Source: Actinobacteria bacterium UBA5176
GTDB lineage: Bacteria; Actinomycetota; UBA4738
DNA length: 15,443 bases
Reading direction: 5' to 3'
Assembly: GCA_002413305.1 (NCBI GenBank)
Contig: DHWS01000156.1
Coordinates: 1 to 15,443, forward strand
Part shown: positions 7,201-14,899 of the stretch, one piece after another
Layout: the number at the start of each line of letters is the position of its first letter
Position numbering within the stretch: position 1 is the first letter of the stretch
Position numbers and translations under genes: made by a program
The notes under the pieces: model-generated
Database searches by the model: none
Told to the model about the DNA's origin: nothing
The model's input: only the letters and a program-made list of their open reading frames with translations

Positions 7201-8088
7201 ATGGGCGACCGCCATCCGAACGACGAGATCCGGCCGGTGACCGCGCTGTTCGCTGATATCGTCGGCTCGACGTCGCTGGGCGAGCGGCTGTCTCCCGGCG
7301 AGGTGAAGGCCCTGATCGGCGAGTGCGTCAGCCGGATGAGCGCCGCGGTGGAGGAGTTCAGCGGGACCATCCAGGCCTACGCCGGGGACGGGATCTGCGC
7401 GTACTTCGGCGTGCCGGTCGCCCACGAGGATGATCCGGAGCGGGCGGCGAGGGCCGCGCTGAAGATCCTCTCGGTGGCCCGCGAGTACGCCCACGACGTC
7501 GAAGCCGCTTGGAGCATCGAGGGGTTCGACGTGCGGGTCGGGCTCAACACCGGGCAGACCGGCGTGGGGTTGGTCGGCGGCGCTTCGCCGGGAACGGTCG
7601 CTCTGGGCGACACAACGAACGTGGCGGCTCGCCTCGAGTCCCGGGCCCAGCCGGGGACGATCATGGCCGGGCCCGAGACCGCTCGCCGGCTCTCGCCGCT
7701 GTTCGTGTTGGAGCCCCTCGGGGAGTTCGAACTGAAGGGCCGGACCGAGCCGATCGCCGGCTGGCGTGTGGTGGGCCCGAGGTCGCAGGGAGCGGAGCCC
7801 GTCGTCGGAGCCCCCCTGTTCGGCCGCGAGGCGGAGGTGGGCCGACTGGCCGAGATGCTCGGGGAGCACGCTCGGGGCGGGGGCAGATCTTGCTCCTGGT
7901 GGGGGAGGCGGGCATCGGGAAGTCCCGTCTGCTGGCGGAGGCTGGGTCGCGCCGGGGAGAGAGCATCATCTGGCTGCAGGGCGGCTCCGCCTCGTACGGG
8001 GCGGCCACGTCGGGGTTCGCGCAGATCGTGCGGTCGTGGCTGGGGCTGGGGGAGGCCGACGCCGACGTGGTGGTGCGGATGCGCCTGA
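7201..8088 (+). CDS. Class III adenylate/guanylate cyclase domain (N-terminal part, frameshifted)
   Basis: First part of a cyclase-ATPase signalling protein. Residues about 10-190 form a class III nucleotidyl cyclase homology domain. The metal-binding aspartates are Asp19 (LFADIVGST) and Asp63 (YAGDGICAYFG); the transition-state pair Asn140 and Arg144 lies in GDTTNVAARLE. The Lys that normally selects adenine, four residues before the second Asp, is Ala59, so activity and substrate are open. A linker ends with the LFGREAEVGRL motif that precedes ATPase domains of this type. At the five-G run 7879-7883 the frame is lost: the last 68 codons up to the stop at 8088 are out of frame, and the protein logically continues in the frame of the next entry. 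One extra G in this run restores a single 669-residue protein ending at 9209. It starts 43 nt after the epimerase gene. Confidence 0.85.
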   Translation: MGDRHPNDEIRPVTALFADIVGSTSLGERLSPGEVKALIGECVSRMSAAVEEFSGTIQAYAGDGICAYFGVPVAHEDDPERAARAALKILSVAREYAHDVEAAWSIEGFDVRVGLNTGQTGVGLVGGASPGTVALGDTTNVAARLESRAQPGTIMAGPETARRLSPLFVLEPLGEFELKGRTEPIAGWRVVGPRSQGAEPVVGAPLFGREAEVGRLAEMLGEHARGGGRSCSWWGRRASGSPVCWRRLGRAGERASSGCRAAPPRTGRPRRGSRRSCGRGWGWGRPTPTWWCGCA

Positions 8089-9209
8089 AGGCGGGTCTGG
8101 CCGAGCTCCTGGGCGATGGTGCCCGCGAGGTGCTTCCCGGCCTGGCCGTGCTCCTGGGGGTGAGGCTCGATCCCGGGGACCCGCTGCCGGCGTCGGCGGG
8201 TCCGCTCGATCCCGGTGGTGCCGTCCGGGCGTGGGTGGAAGCGCTCTCCGCGGCGGGGCCGGTGGTCATCGCGTTGGACGGGTTCCAGTGGGCTGACGCT
8301 TCCACCCTGGAGCTGACCGAACGCCTCCTCGAGCTGACCGACCGGACGCCGACCATGCTGATCGTCTCGCTCCGCCCCGACCCCAGCGGTCCCGCGTGGG
8401 CCTTCCGCTCGAAGGTCCTCGCCGACTACGGCCACCGTGGGGAGGAGCTCCGCCTCCCACCCCTGCCTGAGGACGCCGCGCGTCGGCTGGCCGAATTCGT
8501 GCTGCCAGCCCGGGAGTTCGACGAATCCAGCCTAGGTGGGCTCGTGCAACGGTCCGAAGGCAACCCGCTGTTCCTCGAGAAGCTGGCCCGGAACTTCCAG
8601 CCTCGCGACCGCGAACGAACCTGGAGCATCTCGATCCGGGAGCTGCTCCCTTCGTCGTTGGAAAGCCTCCTGGTGGCCAGGATCGACCGGCTCCCCGAGG
8701 GGGCCCGGCGGCTACTCCAGACTGCGGCAGTGGTGGGTCGAACGTTCGCGTTGCCGGTGGTCGCGCAGGTCCTGGGGACCGGTGACCTACGCGAGGAGCT
8801 CGCCGTGCTCTTCCGGGCGGACTTCGTCCGGGAGGTGCGCCGCTACCCGGCGCTGGAGTGCACGTTCCGGCACGGGCTCATCCAGGAGGCCGCGCTGGAA
8901 ACGTTGACGCCCGAACGGATCCGCGGGCTGAATGGGAAGGTGGCGGCCGCGTACGAAGAGCTGTTCGCGGACTCCCTCGACTCGTGGGTGGAGACGCTCG
9001 CCTATCACTACTACCGGAGCGAGGATCAGCGGTCGGCCCTGAGGCACCTGGAGCGGGCGGCGGAGGCGGCTCGAGCCCGAGGTGATCGGGCCGGAGCGGC
9101 CGACCTCTGGCGAAGGGCCCGCAAGAGCGCCGGCAGGCTCGGAGACGAAGCTGCCGACGCCCGGCTCGCCGGGCGGCTTGACGAGCTACGCAGAGACAGC
9201 CCCACCTGA
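7884..9209 (+). CDS. AAA/STAND-type ATPase domain (C-terminal part of cyclase protein)
   Basis: Continuation of the cyclase protein after the frameshift. It opens with a Walker A motif GEAGIGKS directly after the break. The Walker B strand is VVIALDGFQWADAS (compare the usual LDDLHWAD). Then come a sensor-like SLRPDP, a winged-helix-like stretch (LVQRSEGNPLFLEKLARNF, about 8540-8600), and C-terminal helices HLERAAEAARARGDRAGAA that look like a single TPR pair. This is the ATPase module seen in cyclase-ATPase and AfsR/LuxR-like regulators, where nucleotide-driven rearrangement passes a signal to the partner domain. Many relatives carry long TPR arrays (over 1000 residues in total), so this one is short. 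There is no good start codon with a ribosome-binding site at the beginning of the segment, so it was probably not meant to be translated alone. Confidence 0.82.
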   Translation, partial: QILLLVGEAGIGKSRLLAEAGSRRGESIIWLQGGSASYGAATSGFAQIVRSWLGLGEADADVVVRMRLKAGLAELLGDGAREVLPGLAVLLGVRLDPGDPLPASAGPLDPGGAVRAWVEALSAAGPVVIALDGFQWADASTLELTERLLELTDRTPTMLIVSLRPDPSGPAWAFRSKVLADYGHRGEELRLPPLPEDAARRLAEFVLPAREFDESSLGGLVQRSEGNPLFLEKLARNFQPRDRERTWSISIRELLPSSLESLLVARIDRLPEGARRLLQTAAVVGRTFALPVVAQVLGTGDLREELAVLFRADFVREVRRYPALECTFRHGLIQEAALETLTPERIRGLNGKVAAAYEELFADSLDSWVETLAYHYYRSEDQRSALRHLERAAEAARARGDRAGAADLWRRARKSAGRLGDEAADARLAGRLDELRRDSPT

Positions 9210-9291
9210 AGGCCCCCACGCTCCGCCAGGAATATCCGAGTGGCGCCGCCGTTCTCGGCAATGAGAAGCTTGTGAACGTGGTGACCCGCAG

Positions 9292-12200
9292 ATGACCGAC
9301 GAAACCGACCGGGCGACGACGGCGGAGGACGGATTCGACACATCCTCGCTCGGCGCGAACATGTGGCTGGTCGACGAGCTCTACCGCCGCTACCGCGACG
9401 ACCCGGACTCCGTCGCCGAATCCTGGCGGGACTTCTTCGAGGGCTTCAAACCCCAACTCGAAGGCCCTGGTCCCGGGGACGGAGACGGGAGCCCGACGAA
9501 GGAGCCGTCGATGGAGGAGACCGCGCGCGGGGAGGCACGCACGGCCCCGGCACGGGGTTCGCACAAGGCCGTCCTCCCCGCGGGCGCCGAGCAGCTCCGC
9601 TTCGCCGCCGAGCGCATCGCCAAGAACATGCAGGCCAGCCTGGACGTGCCCACGGCCACATCCTTCCGCTTCGTCCCCGCGAAGCTTCTGGAGGAGAACC
9701 GCAGGGTGATCAACCGGTTCCTCGCCCAGAGCCGCGGTGGCGGCAAGGTCAGCTTCACGCACCTGATCGGGTGGGCGATCGTCCGGGCCCTCGAGGCGCT
9801 GCCAGTCATGAAGCGCAGCGCGTTCGAACAGGACGGCACCTTCTTCGTGGTCGGCAACGCCGAGACGAACCTCGGGCTGGCGGTCGACGTCGAGAAGCAG
9901 GACGGCTCCCGGAGCCTCCTCGTCCCGAACATCAAGCAGGCGGACCGGATGGACTTCGAACGGTTCTGGGCGGCATACGAGGACGTGATCCGCCGGGTTC
10001 GGACGAACAAGCTCACTCCGGACGACTTCGCCGGCACCACCGTGACCCTCAGCAACCCGGGCACGATCGGCACCCAGCTCAGCGTCCCGCGGCTCATGCC
10101 GGGCCAGGGGCTGATCGTGGCCACCGGCCGGATCGACTATCCGAGCGAGTACGCCGGCTCCGACCCCTCGACGCTGGCGGCGCTCGGCGTCGGCAAGGTC
10201 ATCGGCGTGACCAGCACGTACGACCACCGGGTGATCCAGGGCGCGGAGAGCGGCGAGTTCCTTGCTCGCATCGAGCAGTACCTGACCGGTGCGGGTGGGT
10301 TCTACGAGGAGGTGTTCGGGAGCCTCGGCATCCCGTACGAGCCGGTCCGGTGGTCTCCGGACTCGGGCACATCGCTCGACGGAGCCGACGTGCAGATGCG
10401 CAAGCAGTCGCACGTCCTTCGGCTCATCAACATGTACCGGGTGCGCGGTCACCTGCTCGCCAACATCAACCCGCTCGGCAGCGAGAAGGTCCTGGCCCAC
10501 CCGGAGCTCGACCCCGCCTTCCACGGCCTCTCCGTATGGGACCTCGACCGGGAGTTCTTCGTCGACGACCTCCCCGGCCCCCGGCACCAGCCGCTTCGTC
10601 AGATCCTGGACCTGCTCCGCGACGCCTACTGCGGGACGGCCGGCATCGAATACATGCACATCCAGGAGCCCGACCAGAAGCGCTGGATCCAGGACCGTAT
10701 CGAGGGCGCGGCCCGCGAGGTCACCGCCGACGACAAACGGCACATCCTGGAGCGCCTGAACGCTGCCGAGGCCTTCGAGCGCTTCCTGCATTCGAAATAC
10801 GTGGGGCACAAGCGGTTCAGCCTCGAAGGCTCCGAGAGCCTCATCCCGATGCTCGACGCCGTGCTGGAGGACGCCGCGGCGGCCGGCATCGAGCGCGCCG
10901 AGGTGGGCATGGCCCACCGGGGTCGTCTGAACGTCCTTGCGAACACGGTCGGTAAGAGCTATTCCCGGATCTTCCGGGAGTTCGAGGGCGACATCGACCC
11001 GACCACCACGCAGGGGTCCGGTGATGTCAAGTACCACGTCGGTACCACCGGCAAGTTCACCAGCCGGGCGGGGCAGACCGTCGCCGTCGAGCTCGCCTCC
11101 AACGCCAGCCATCTCGAAGCCGTCGACCCGGTGGTCGAGGGCATGACCCGCGGCTGGCAGGACCTCCTGCAGGACGAACGACGCGAGAAGGTCCTGCCCG
11201 TCCTGATCCACGGCGACGCCGCGTTCGCCGGTGAGGGCGTGGTCGCGGAGACCTTCGGGATGAGCCAGCTCCCGGGGTACAAGACCGGCGGGACCATCCA
11301 CCTGGTGGTCAACAACCAGCTCGGGTTCACCACGCCGGCCGAGCGCGGGCGCTCCAGCGTCTACGCCACCGACATCGCGAAGATGGTCCAGGCCCCGATC
11401 TTCCACGTGAACGGCGACGACCCCGAGGCCTGCGTGTGGGTCACGCGGCTGGCCTTCGCGTTCCGCCAGGCCTTCAAGCGGGACGTGGTGATCGATCTGC
11501 TCTGCTACCGGCGGTACGGGCACAACGAAGCCGACGACCCCAGCTATACCCAGCCCCGGATGTACAAGAAGATCGACGAGCACCGTTCGGTCCGCAAGCT
11601 CTATATGGAGCACCTGGTCAACAAGGGCGACATCACGCTGGAGGACGCCGAAGCCGCGCTGGACGACTACCGGCGGCGTCTGGACCAGGCGTTCGAGGAG
11701 ACCCGCGAGAGCTCGCCACCGACCGTCGAGGAGCGCCGCAAGCCGAAGCTGGTCGGTGTGCTCCCACCGGTCGAGACCGGTGTCGACCGGAAGACGCTCG
11801 ATCACATCCTCGAGACCCTCACCACCTGGACGGAGGGGTTCACGCCCCACCCCAAGCTCGCCAAACAGCTCGAACGGCGCCGGGACGCCCTGCGGTCGAA
11901 CCAGGTGGACTGGGCGCTCGGCGAGGCGATGGCCTTCGGCTCGCTGGTCATGGAGGGCACTCCGGTCCGCCTCAGCGGCCAGGACTCTCGGCGGGGGACG
12001 TTCAGCCAGCGCCACGCGGTGCTGATCGACTACGAGACCGAACGCAAGTACTTCCCCTTGCAGACGCTGAGCCCCGACCAGGCACCGTTCCTGATCTACG
12101 ACTCACCGCTGAACGAGTTCGCCACGCTGGGCTTCGAATACGGCCTCTCCGTGGTGGCGAAGGACGCGCTGGTGCTGTGGGAGGCGCAGTTCGGCGACTT

Positions 12201-12936
12201 CGTCAACGAGGCACAGGTCGTGATCGACCAGTTCATCGTGGCCGCCGAGGACAAGTGGGGCCAGACCAGCGGACTGGTCCTGCTCCTCCCGCACGGCTTC
12301 GAGGGTCAGGGCCCCGAGCACTCCAGCGCCCGGGTCGAACGCTTCCTGACCCTGTGCGCCGAAGACAACATCCAGGTCGCGTGGCCGACCACGCCCGCCC
12401 AGTACTTCCACCTCCTGCGGCGGCAGATGCACCGCGACGTCCGCAAGCCGCTGGTGGTGATGACGCCGAAGTCCCTGCTTCGCCTCCCCGCCGCGCGGAG
12501 CTCGGCAGCGGAGTTCGAGCACGGCCATTTCCTGGAGGTGCTCCCCGAGACGAAGGAACTGTACGCCGGAGCGATCACTGGGGCGATCCTCTGCTCCGGG
12601 AAGGTCTATTACGACCTCGTCGCCCATCGGGAGAAGGAGGGTATCGAGACGATCGCCGTGCTCCGGCTGGAGCAGCTCTACCCGTTCCCGAAGGACCAGA
12701 TCCTCGCGCTCCTCGCGCAATACCCGAAGCTTCGCGAACTCCGGTGGGTGCAGGAGGAGCCCGAGAACATGGGCGCGTATCGGTTCGTCCACTGGACGCT
12801 GAACCGGGATCTGCCCGAGGGCCTCGCGTTCGGCCACGTGGCGCGCGACGAGAGCGGGAGCCCCGCCACCGGAAGCGCCACCATCCACCAGCAGGAGCAC
12901 GACGAGATCCTCGTCGCGGCGTTCCGCGATCTGTAG
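9292..12936 (+). CDS. kgd: Multifunctional 2-oxoglutarate decarboxylase/dehydrogenase E1 with fused E2 domain
   Basis: A 1214-residue thiamine diphosphate (TPP) enzyme of the TCA cycle that decarboxylates 2-oxoglutarate and passes the succinyl group to lipoamide or releases succinic semialdehyde. Domain order is that of mycobacterial Kgd and corynebacterial OdhA: a short E1 N-terminal helix (NMWLVDELYRRYRDDP, about 24-50), a Pro/Gly/Glu linker (about 55-95), an E2 succinyltransferase catalytic domain (about 97-335) with the DHR motif (His312) but no lipoyl domain, then E1 (about 360-1214). TPP binding uses GDAAFAGEG (641-649) and NNQ (674-676). Also present are HNEADDPSYTQP, LSGQDSRRGTFSQRH, SSARVERFL and EEPENMGAYRF. 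Lacking a lipoyl domain, it should depend on the lipoylated pyruvate dehydrogenase E2. It is 82 nt after the cyclase gene and ends at a strong hairpin. In relatives an FHA protein (GarA/OdhI) inhibits the enzyme; none is in this window. Confidence 0.96.
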   Translation: MTDETDRATTAEDGFDTSSLGANMWLVDELYRRYRDDPDSVAESWRDFFEGFKPQLEGPGPGDGDGSPTKEPSMEETARGEARTAPARGSHKAVLPAGAEQLRFAAERIAKNMQASLDVPTATSFRFVPAKLLEENRRVINRFLAQSRGGGKVSFTHLIGWAIVRALEALPVMKRSAFEQDGTFFVVGNAETNLGLAVDVEKQDGSRSLLVPNIKQADRMDFERFWAAYEDVIRRVRTNKLTPDDFAGTTVTLSNPGTIGTQLSVPRLMPGQGLIVATGRIDYPSEYAGSDPSTLAALGVGKVIGVTSTYDHRVIQGAESGEFLARIEQYLTGAGGFYEEVFGSLGIPYEPVRWSPDSGTSLDGADVQMRKQSHVLRLINMYRVRGHLLANINPLGSEKVLAHPELDPAFHGLSVWDLDREFFVDDLPGPRHQPLRQILDLLRDAYCGTAGIEYMHIQEPDQKRWIQDRIEGAAREVTADDKRHILERLNAAEAFERFLHSKYVGHKRFSLEGSESLIPMLDAVLEDAAAAGIERAEVGMAHRGRLNVLANTVGKSYSRIFREFEGDIDPTTTQGSGDVKYHVGTTGKFTSRAGQTVAVELASNASHLEAVDPVVEGMTRGWQDLLQDERREKVLPVLIHGDAAFAGEGVVAETFGMSQLPGYKTGGTIHLVVNNQLGFTTPAERGRSSVYATDIAKMVQAPIFHVNGDDPEACVWVTRLAFAFRQAFKRDVVIDLLCYRRYGHNEADDPSYTQPRMYKKIDEHRSVRKLYMEHLVNKGDITLEDAEAALDDYRRRLDQAFEETRESSPPTVEERRKPKLVGVLPPVETGVDRKTLDHILETLTTWTEGFTPHPKLAKQLERRRDALRSNQVDWALGEAMAFGSLVMEGTPVRLSGQDSRRGTFSQRHAVLIDYETERKYFPLQTLSPDQAPFLIYDSPLNEFATLGFEYGLSVVAKDALVLWEAQFGDFVNEAQVVIDQFIVAAEDKWGQTSGLVLLLPHGFEGQGPEHSSARVERFLTLCAEDNIQVAWPTTPAQYFHLLRRQMHRDVRKPLVVMTPKSLLRLPAARSSAAEFEHGHFLEVLPETKELYAGAITGAILCSGKVYYDLVAHREKEGIETIAVLRLEQLYPFPKDQILALLAQYPKLRELRWVQEEPENMGAYRFVHWTLNRDLPEGLAFGHVARDESGSPATGSATIHQQEHDEILVAAFRDL

Positions 12937-12948
12937 GCGGAAGACGAA

Positions 12949-13012
12949 GGTCGCCGCATCCGCGAGAAGGTCCTCGGCTGTCTTTCAGGCCTTTCCCGCG
13001 GATGCGGCGACC
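12949..13012. terminator. Long hairpin between convergent kgd and VOC genes
   Basis: A perfect 16-bp inverted repeat: 12949-12964 pairs with 12997-13012. Inside, the stem goes on after an A-C mismatch as 12966-12970 with 12991-12995 (one G-U) and, after one more mismatch, 12972-12974 with 12987-12989, closing a 12-nt loop. Twenty-four of 26 stem positions pair. It begins 12 nt after the kgd stop and ends 13 nt before the VOC stop, so it can serve both convergent transcripts. There is no U-run, as is common for actinobacterial terminators. Confidence 0.8.
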
Positions 13013-13025
13013 GTGTCGGTTCGGA

Positions 13026-13403
13026 TCAGGTCAGCTCGCCGACCGACAGAATGTTCCCGTCGGGGTCCTTGAACCAAGCTCCTTTGACCCCTTGGATCTC
13101 CGCGATCCCATCGACCGTCTTCAGCCCGGGCATGTCGTACTCCTCGAATACGACCCCCCGTCCCTGGAGCTCCTTGACCGTGTCCTCGAGGTTGGAGACC
13201 TCGAAGCTCATGTAGGTGCTCTTCGCGGTCCCGGCGAACTGCGAGGGATAGACCAGGAACCAACCCCCGCTGGCATCCGAGTACGTCACGCCGTCCGAGC
13301 GGTCGTCCTTGACCGTGAAGCCCAGGGTCCCCTCGTAGAACTTCCTCGCCCTGTCGAGGTCGGTAACGGCGATCGTTGCGTGCGCCGTCGCTGATTCGAG
13401 CAT
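13026..13403 (-). CDS. VOC superfamily (glyoxalase/bleomycin-resistance fold) protein
   Basis: A 125-residue cytoplasmic protein with one vicinal-oxygen-chelate module: a first beta-alpha-beta unit (HATIAVTDLDRARKFYEGTL, residues 8-27), a middle strand pair (SGGWFLVYPS), a second unit (STYMSFEVSNLEDTVKEL) and the typical end WFKDPDGNILSVGE. His8 and Glu123 occupy positions often used for metal binding. The family covers glyoxalase I, extradiol dioxygenases, fosfomycin/bleomycin resistance and many uncharacterised proteins; the length fits a single-module stand-alone member, and nothing shows which reaction applies. The start is set by a perfect GGAGGT 7 nt upstream of the ATG at 13403; the ATG at 13409 is only 1 nt from it and so unlikely. 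It converges with kgd and is divergent from the repeat-protein gene. Confidence 0.9.
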   Translation of the reverse strand: MLESATAHATIAVTDLDRARKFYEGTLGFTVKDDRSDGVTYSDASGGWFLVYPSQFAGTAKSTYMSFEVSNLEDTVKELQGRGVVFEEYDMPGLKTVDGIAEIQGVKGAWFKDPDGNILSVGELT

Positions 13404-13410
13404 CGGCATC

Positions 13411-13416
13411 ACCTCC
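13411..13416 (-). promoter_or_regulatory. Ribosome-binding site of the VOC gene
   Basis: GGAGGT on the minus strand, the clearest Shine-Dalgarno sequence in the window. Its 7-nt spacing selects the ATG at 13403 over the in-frame ATG at 13409. Confidence 0.8.
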
Positions 13417-13530
13417 GGCGGGAAGCTTAGCAGCGAGGCGCCGGCCGCACGGCGGACGCTGATCGATGATTCGAACGCATGCCTTTCGACCAAACTGCCT
13501 AGGCCGAAGATGCACCCAAAGGACCATTGT

Positions 13531-13560
13531 CGTAGCCCTCGGGGCCAGGCTACGGTAGCC
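13531..13560. promoter_or_regulatory. Overlapping inverted repeats in the divergent promoter region
   Basis: CGTAGCC (13531-13537) is repeated inverted as GGCTACG (13548-13554), which itself is half of the perfect palindrome GGCTAC-G-GTAGCC (13548-13560). Three copies of the same 6-bp half-site thus lie between the divergent VOC and repeat-protein genes. This could be an operator for a dimeric regulator or a small RNA hairpin. The repeats are seen; regulation is inferred. The remaining bases of the 239-bp intergenic region show no other convincing element. Confidence 0.4.
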
Positions 13561-13626
13561 GCCACTACCTTGACGGTGAAGAACGGCAGGTCACGTAGGA
13601 GCTGTCTTCGGCCGCGGGGTCCAGCC

Positions 13627-13633
13627 GAGGGGG
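13627..13633 (+). promoter_or_regulatory. Ribosome-binding site of the repeat-protein gene
   Basis: GAGGGGG ends 9 nt before the ATG at 13643 and directly abuts the in-frame TTG at 13634, so it supports the ATG as the start. Confidence 0.55.
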
Positions 13634-13642
13634 TTGAAGTCG

Positions 13643-14899
13643 ATGGCTCCACGCGCATCCGCCGCGCTGACCGGTCTCTGTCTGACCGCGGTGTGCGTGC
13701 TTGGAACGGGGCTTCCAGCGTCGGCCGCCCGACCCGCCACCGCGCTTCACTCCGCGGCCCGGATCCCAGCGGGACTGGATACATCCGCAGCCCGGTTGTG
13801 GGTGAGCCGCTACGACGGATCGGGGAACAGCGGTGACAACGCCATGGCCCTGGGAAGGAGCCCCGACGGGACCAAGGTGTTCGTGACGGGGTTCAGCACC
13901 GGGTCGACGAGCGGCTCCAACGACGTCACGGTGGCCTACGACGCCTCCACCGGAGCCCAGGTTTGGGCGAAGCGTTACAACGGACCGGGGAACGGCGACG
14001 ACTACGCCGTCGCCCTGGGGGTCAGCCCCGACGGCACCAAGGTGTTCGTGACCGGGTACAGCCTCGGGTCGACCGGCAACTACGACTACGCCACGGTGGC
14101 CTACAGCGCTTCCACCGGAGCCCAGCTCTGGGTGAAGCGTTACAACGGACCGGGGAACGGCGACGACGACGCCGTCGCCCTGGCGGTGAGCCCCGACGGC
14201 ACCAGAGTGTTCGTGACGGGGTACAGCCGCGGGTCGACGAGTGGCTTGGACTACGCCACCGTGGCCTACGGCGCTTCCACCGGGGCAGATCAGTGGGTGT
14301 CGCGTTACAACGGGCCCGGGAACGGCAACGACTACGCAGCCTCCGCCCTGGGGGTGAGCCCCGACGGCACCAAGGTGTTCGTGACGGGCCAGAGTTTCGG
14401 AGCGACGGGCGCCTACGAGGACGCCACCGTGGCCTACGACGCTTCGAGCGGAGCACACTCTTGGGTGACGCGCTACAGCGGGCCCGGGAACACGGACAAC
14501 GCCACCGGCCTGGGGATCAGCCCCGACGGGTCGAAGGTGTTCGTGACGGGGTACGGACTCGGGTCCACCAGCGGCTTCGATTACGCCACCATCGCCTATG
14601 ACGTCGCGACAGGGGCACGACTTTGGGTGCGGCACTACAACGGTCCTGGGAACGGCAACGACTACGCGGCGTCCACCATAGGGATGACCCCCGACGGGAC
14701 GAAGGTGTTCGTGACGGGGCAGAGCGCGGGGCCGACCGGCGGCTCCGAGTACGCCACCGTTGCCTACGGTGCCTCTACCGGGGCCCAGCTCTGGGTGAGG
14801 CGATACAAGGGACCGAGCAGCGGGAGCACCGTGGCCACTGCGCTGGGGGTGAGCCCCGACGGTTCCAAGGGTCGAGCCGCTTCGCTTACGCCACCGTGA
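13643..14899 (+). CDS. Secreted beta-propeller-like repeat protein (N-terminal part, frameshifted)
   Basis: An exported protein. Residues 1-28 are a signal peptide: MAPR, a hydrophobic core (ALTGLCLTAVCVLGTGLP) and a probable signal-peptidase I site after ASA. From residue 53 the chain is a series of 54-56-residue repeats, each with W..RYNGPGNG, a variable D.A.AL segment, GVSPDGTKVFVTG, a GST...DYATVAY strand and STGA. This pattern suits blades of a beta-propeller of the SBBP/PQQ-like kind. Six repeats are complete; the seventh breaks off after SPDGSK (about 14868), where bases are missing, and nine out-of-frame residues lead to a stop at 14899. The intact gene would have continued to 15081. 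Such proteins usually act at the cell surface or outside; no enzymatic residues are recognisable and no ligand can be named. Confidence 0.85.
   Translation: MAPRASAALTGLCLTAVCVLGTGLPASAARPATALHSAARIPAGLDTSAARLWVSRYDGSGNSGDNAMALGRSPDGTKVFVTGFSTGSTSGSNDVTVAYDASTGAQVWAKRYNGPGNGDDYAVALGVSPDGTKVFVTGYSLGSTGNYDYATVAYSASTGAQLWVKRYNGPGNGDDDAVALAVSPDGTRVFVTGYSRGSTSGLDYATVAYGASTGADQWVSRYNGPGNGNDYAASALGVSPDGTKVFVTGQSFGATGAYEDATVAYDASSGAHSWVTRYSGPGNTDNATGLGISPDGSKVFVTGYGLGSTSGFDYATIAYDVATGARLWVRHYNGPGNGNDYAASTIGMTPDGTKVFVTGQSAGPTGGSEYATVAYGASTGAQLWVRRYKGPSSGSTVATALGVSPDGSKGRAASLTPP

Noticed and set aside
9252..9267. TTCTC/GAGAA 5-bp hairpin before kgd
   Set aside because: Too short to separate from chance, and no regulatory context.
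8878..12015. A 1045-codon open frame on the minus strand opposite kgd
   Set aside because: Despite its length it has no recognisable domain and mirrors the codon bias of kgd, whose motifs are unmistakable.
11436..13394. A 652-codon plus-strand frame inside and beyond kgd
   Set aside because: It is out of frame with kgd, runs through the hairpin and antisense to the VOC gene, and contains only Arg/Gly/Pro-rich sequence.
13455..13485. TTCGAA-containing stretch resembling a tRNA T-loop
   Set aside because: The flanking bases do not form a T stem and there is no acceptor or anticodon arm.
13570..13599. TTGACG as a -35 box upstream of the repeat-protein gene
   Set aside because: No acceptable -10 hexamer lies 16-19 nt downstream.
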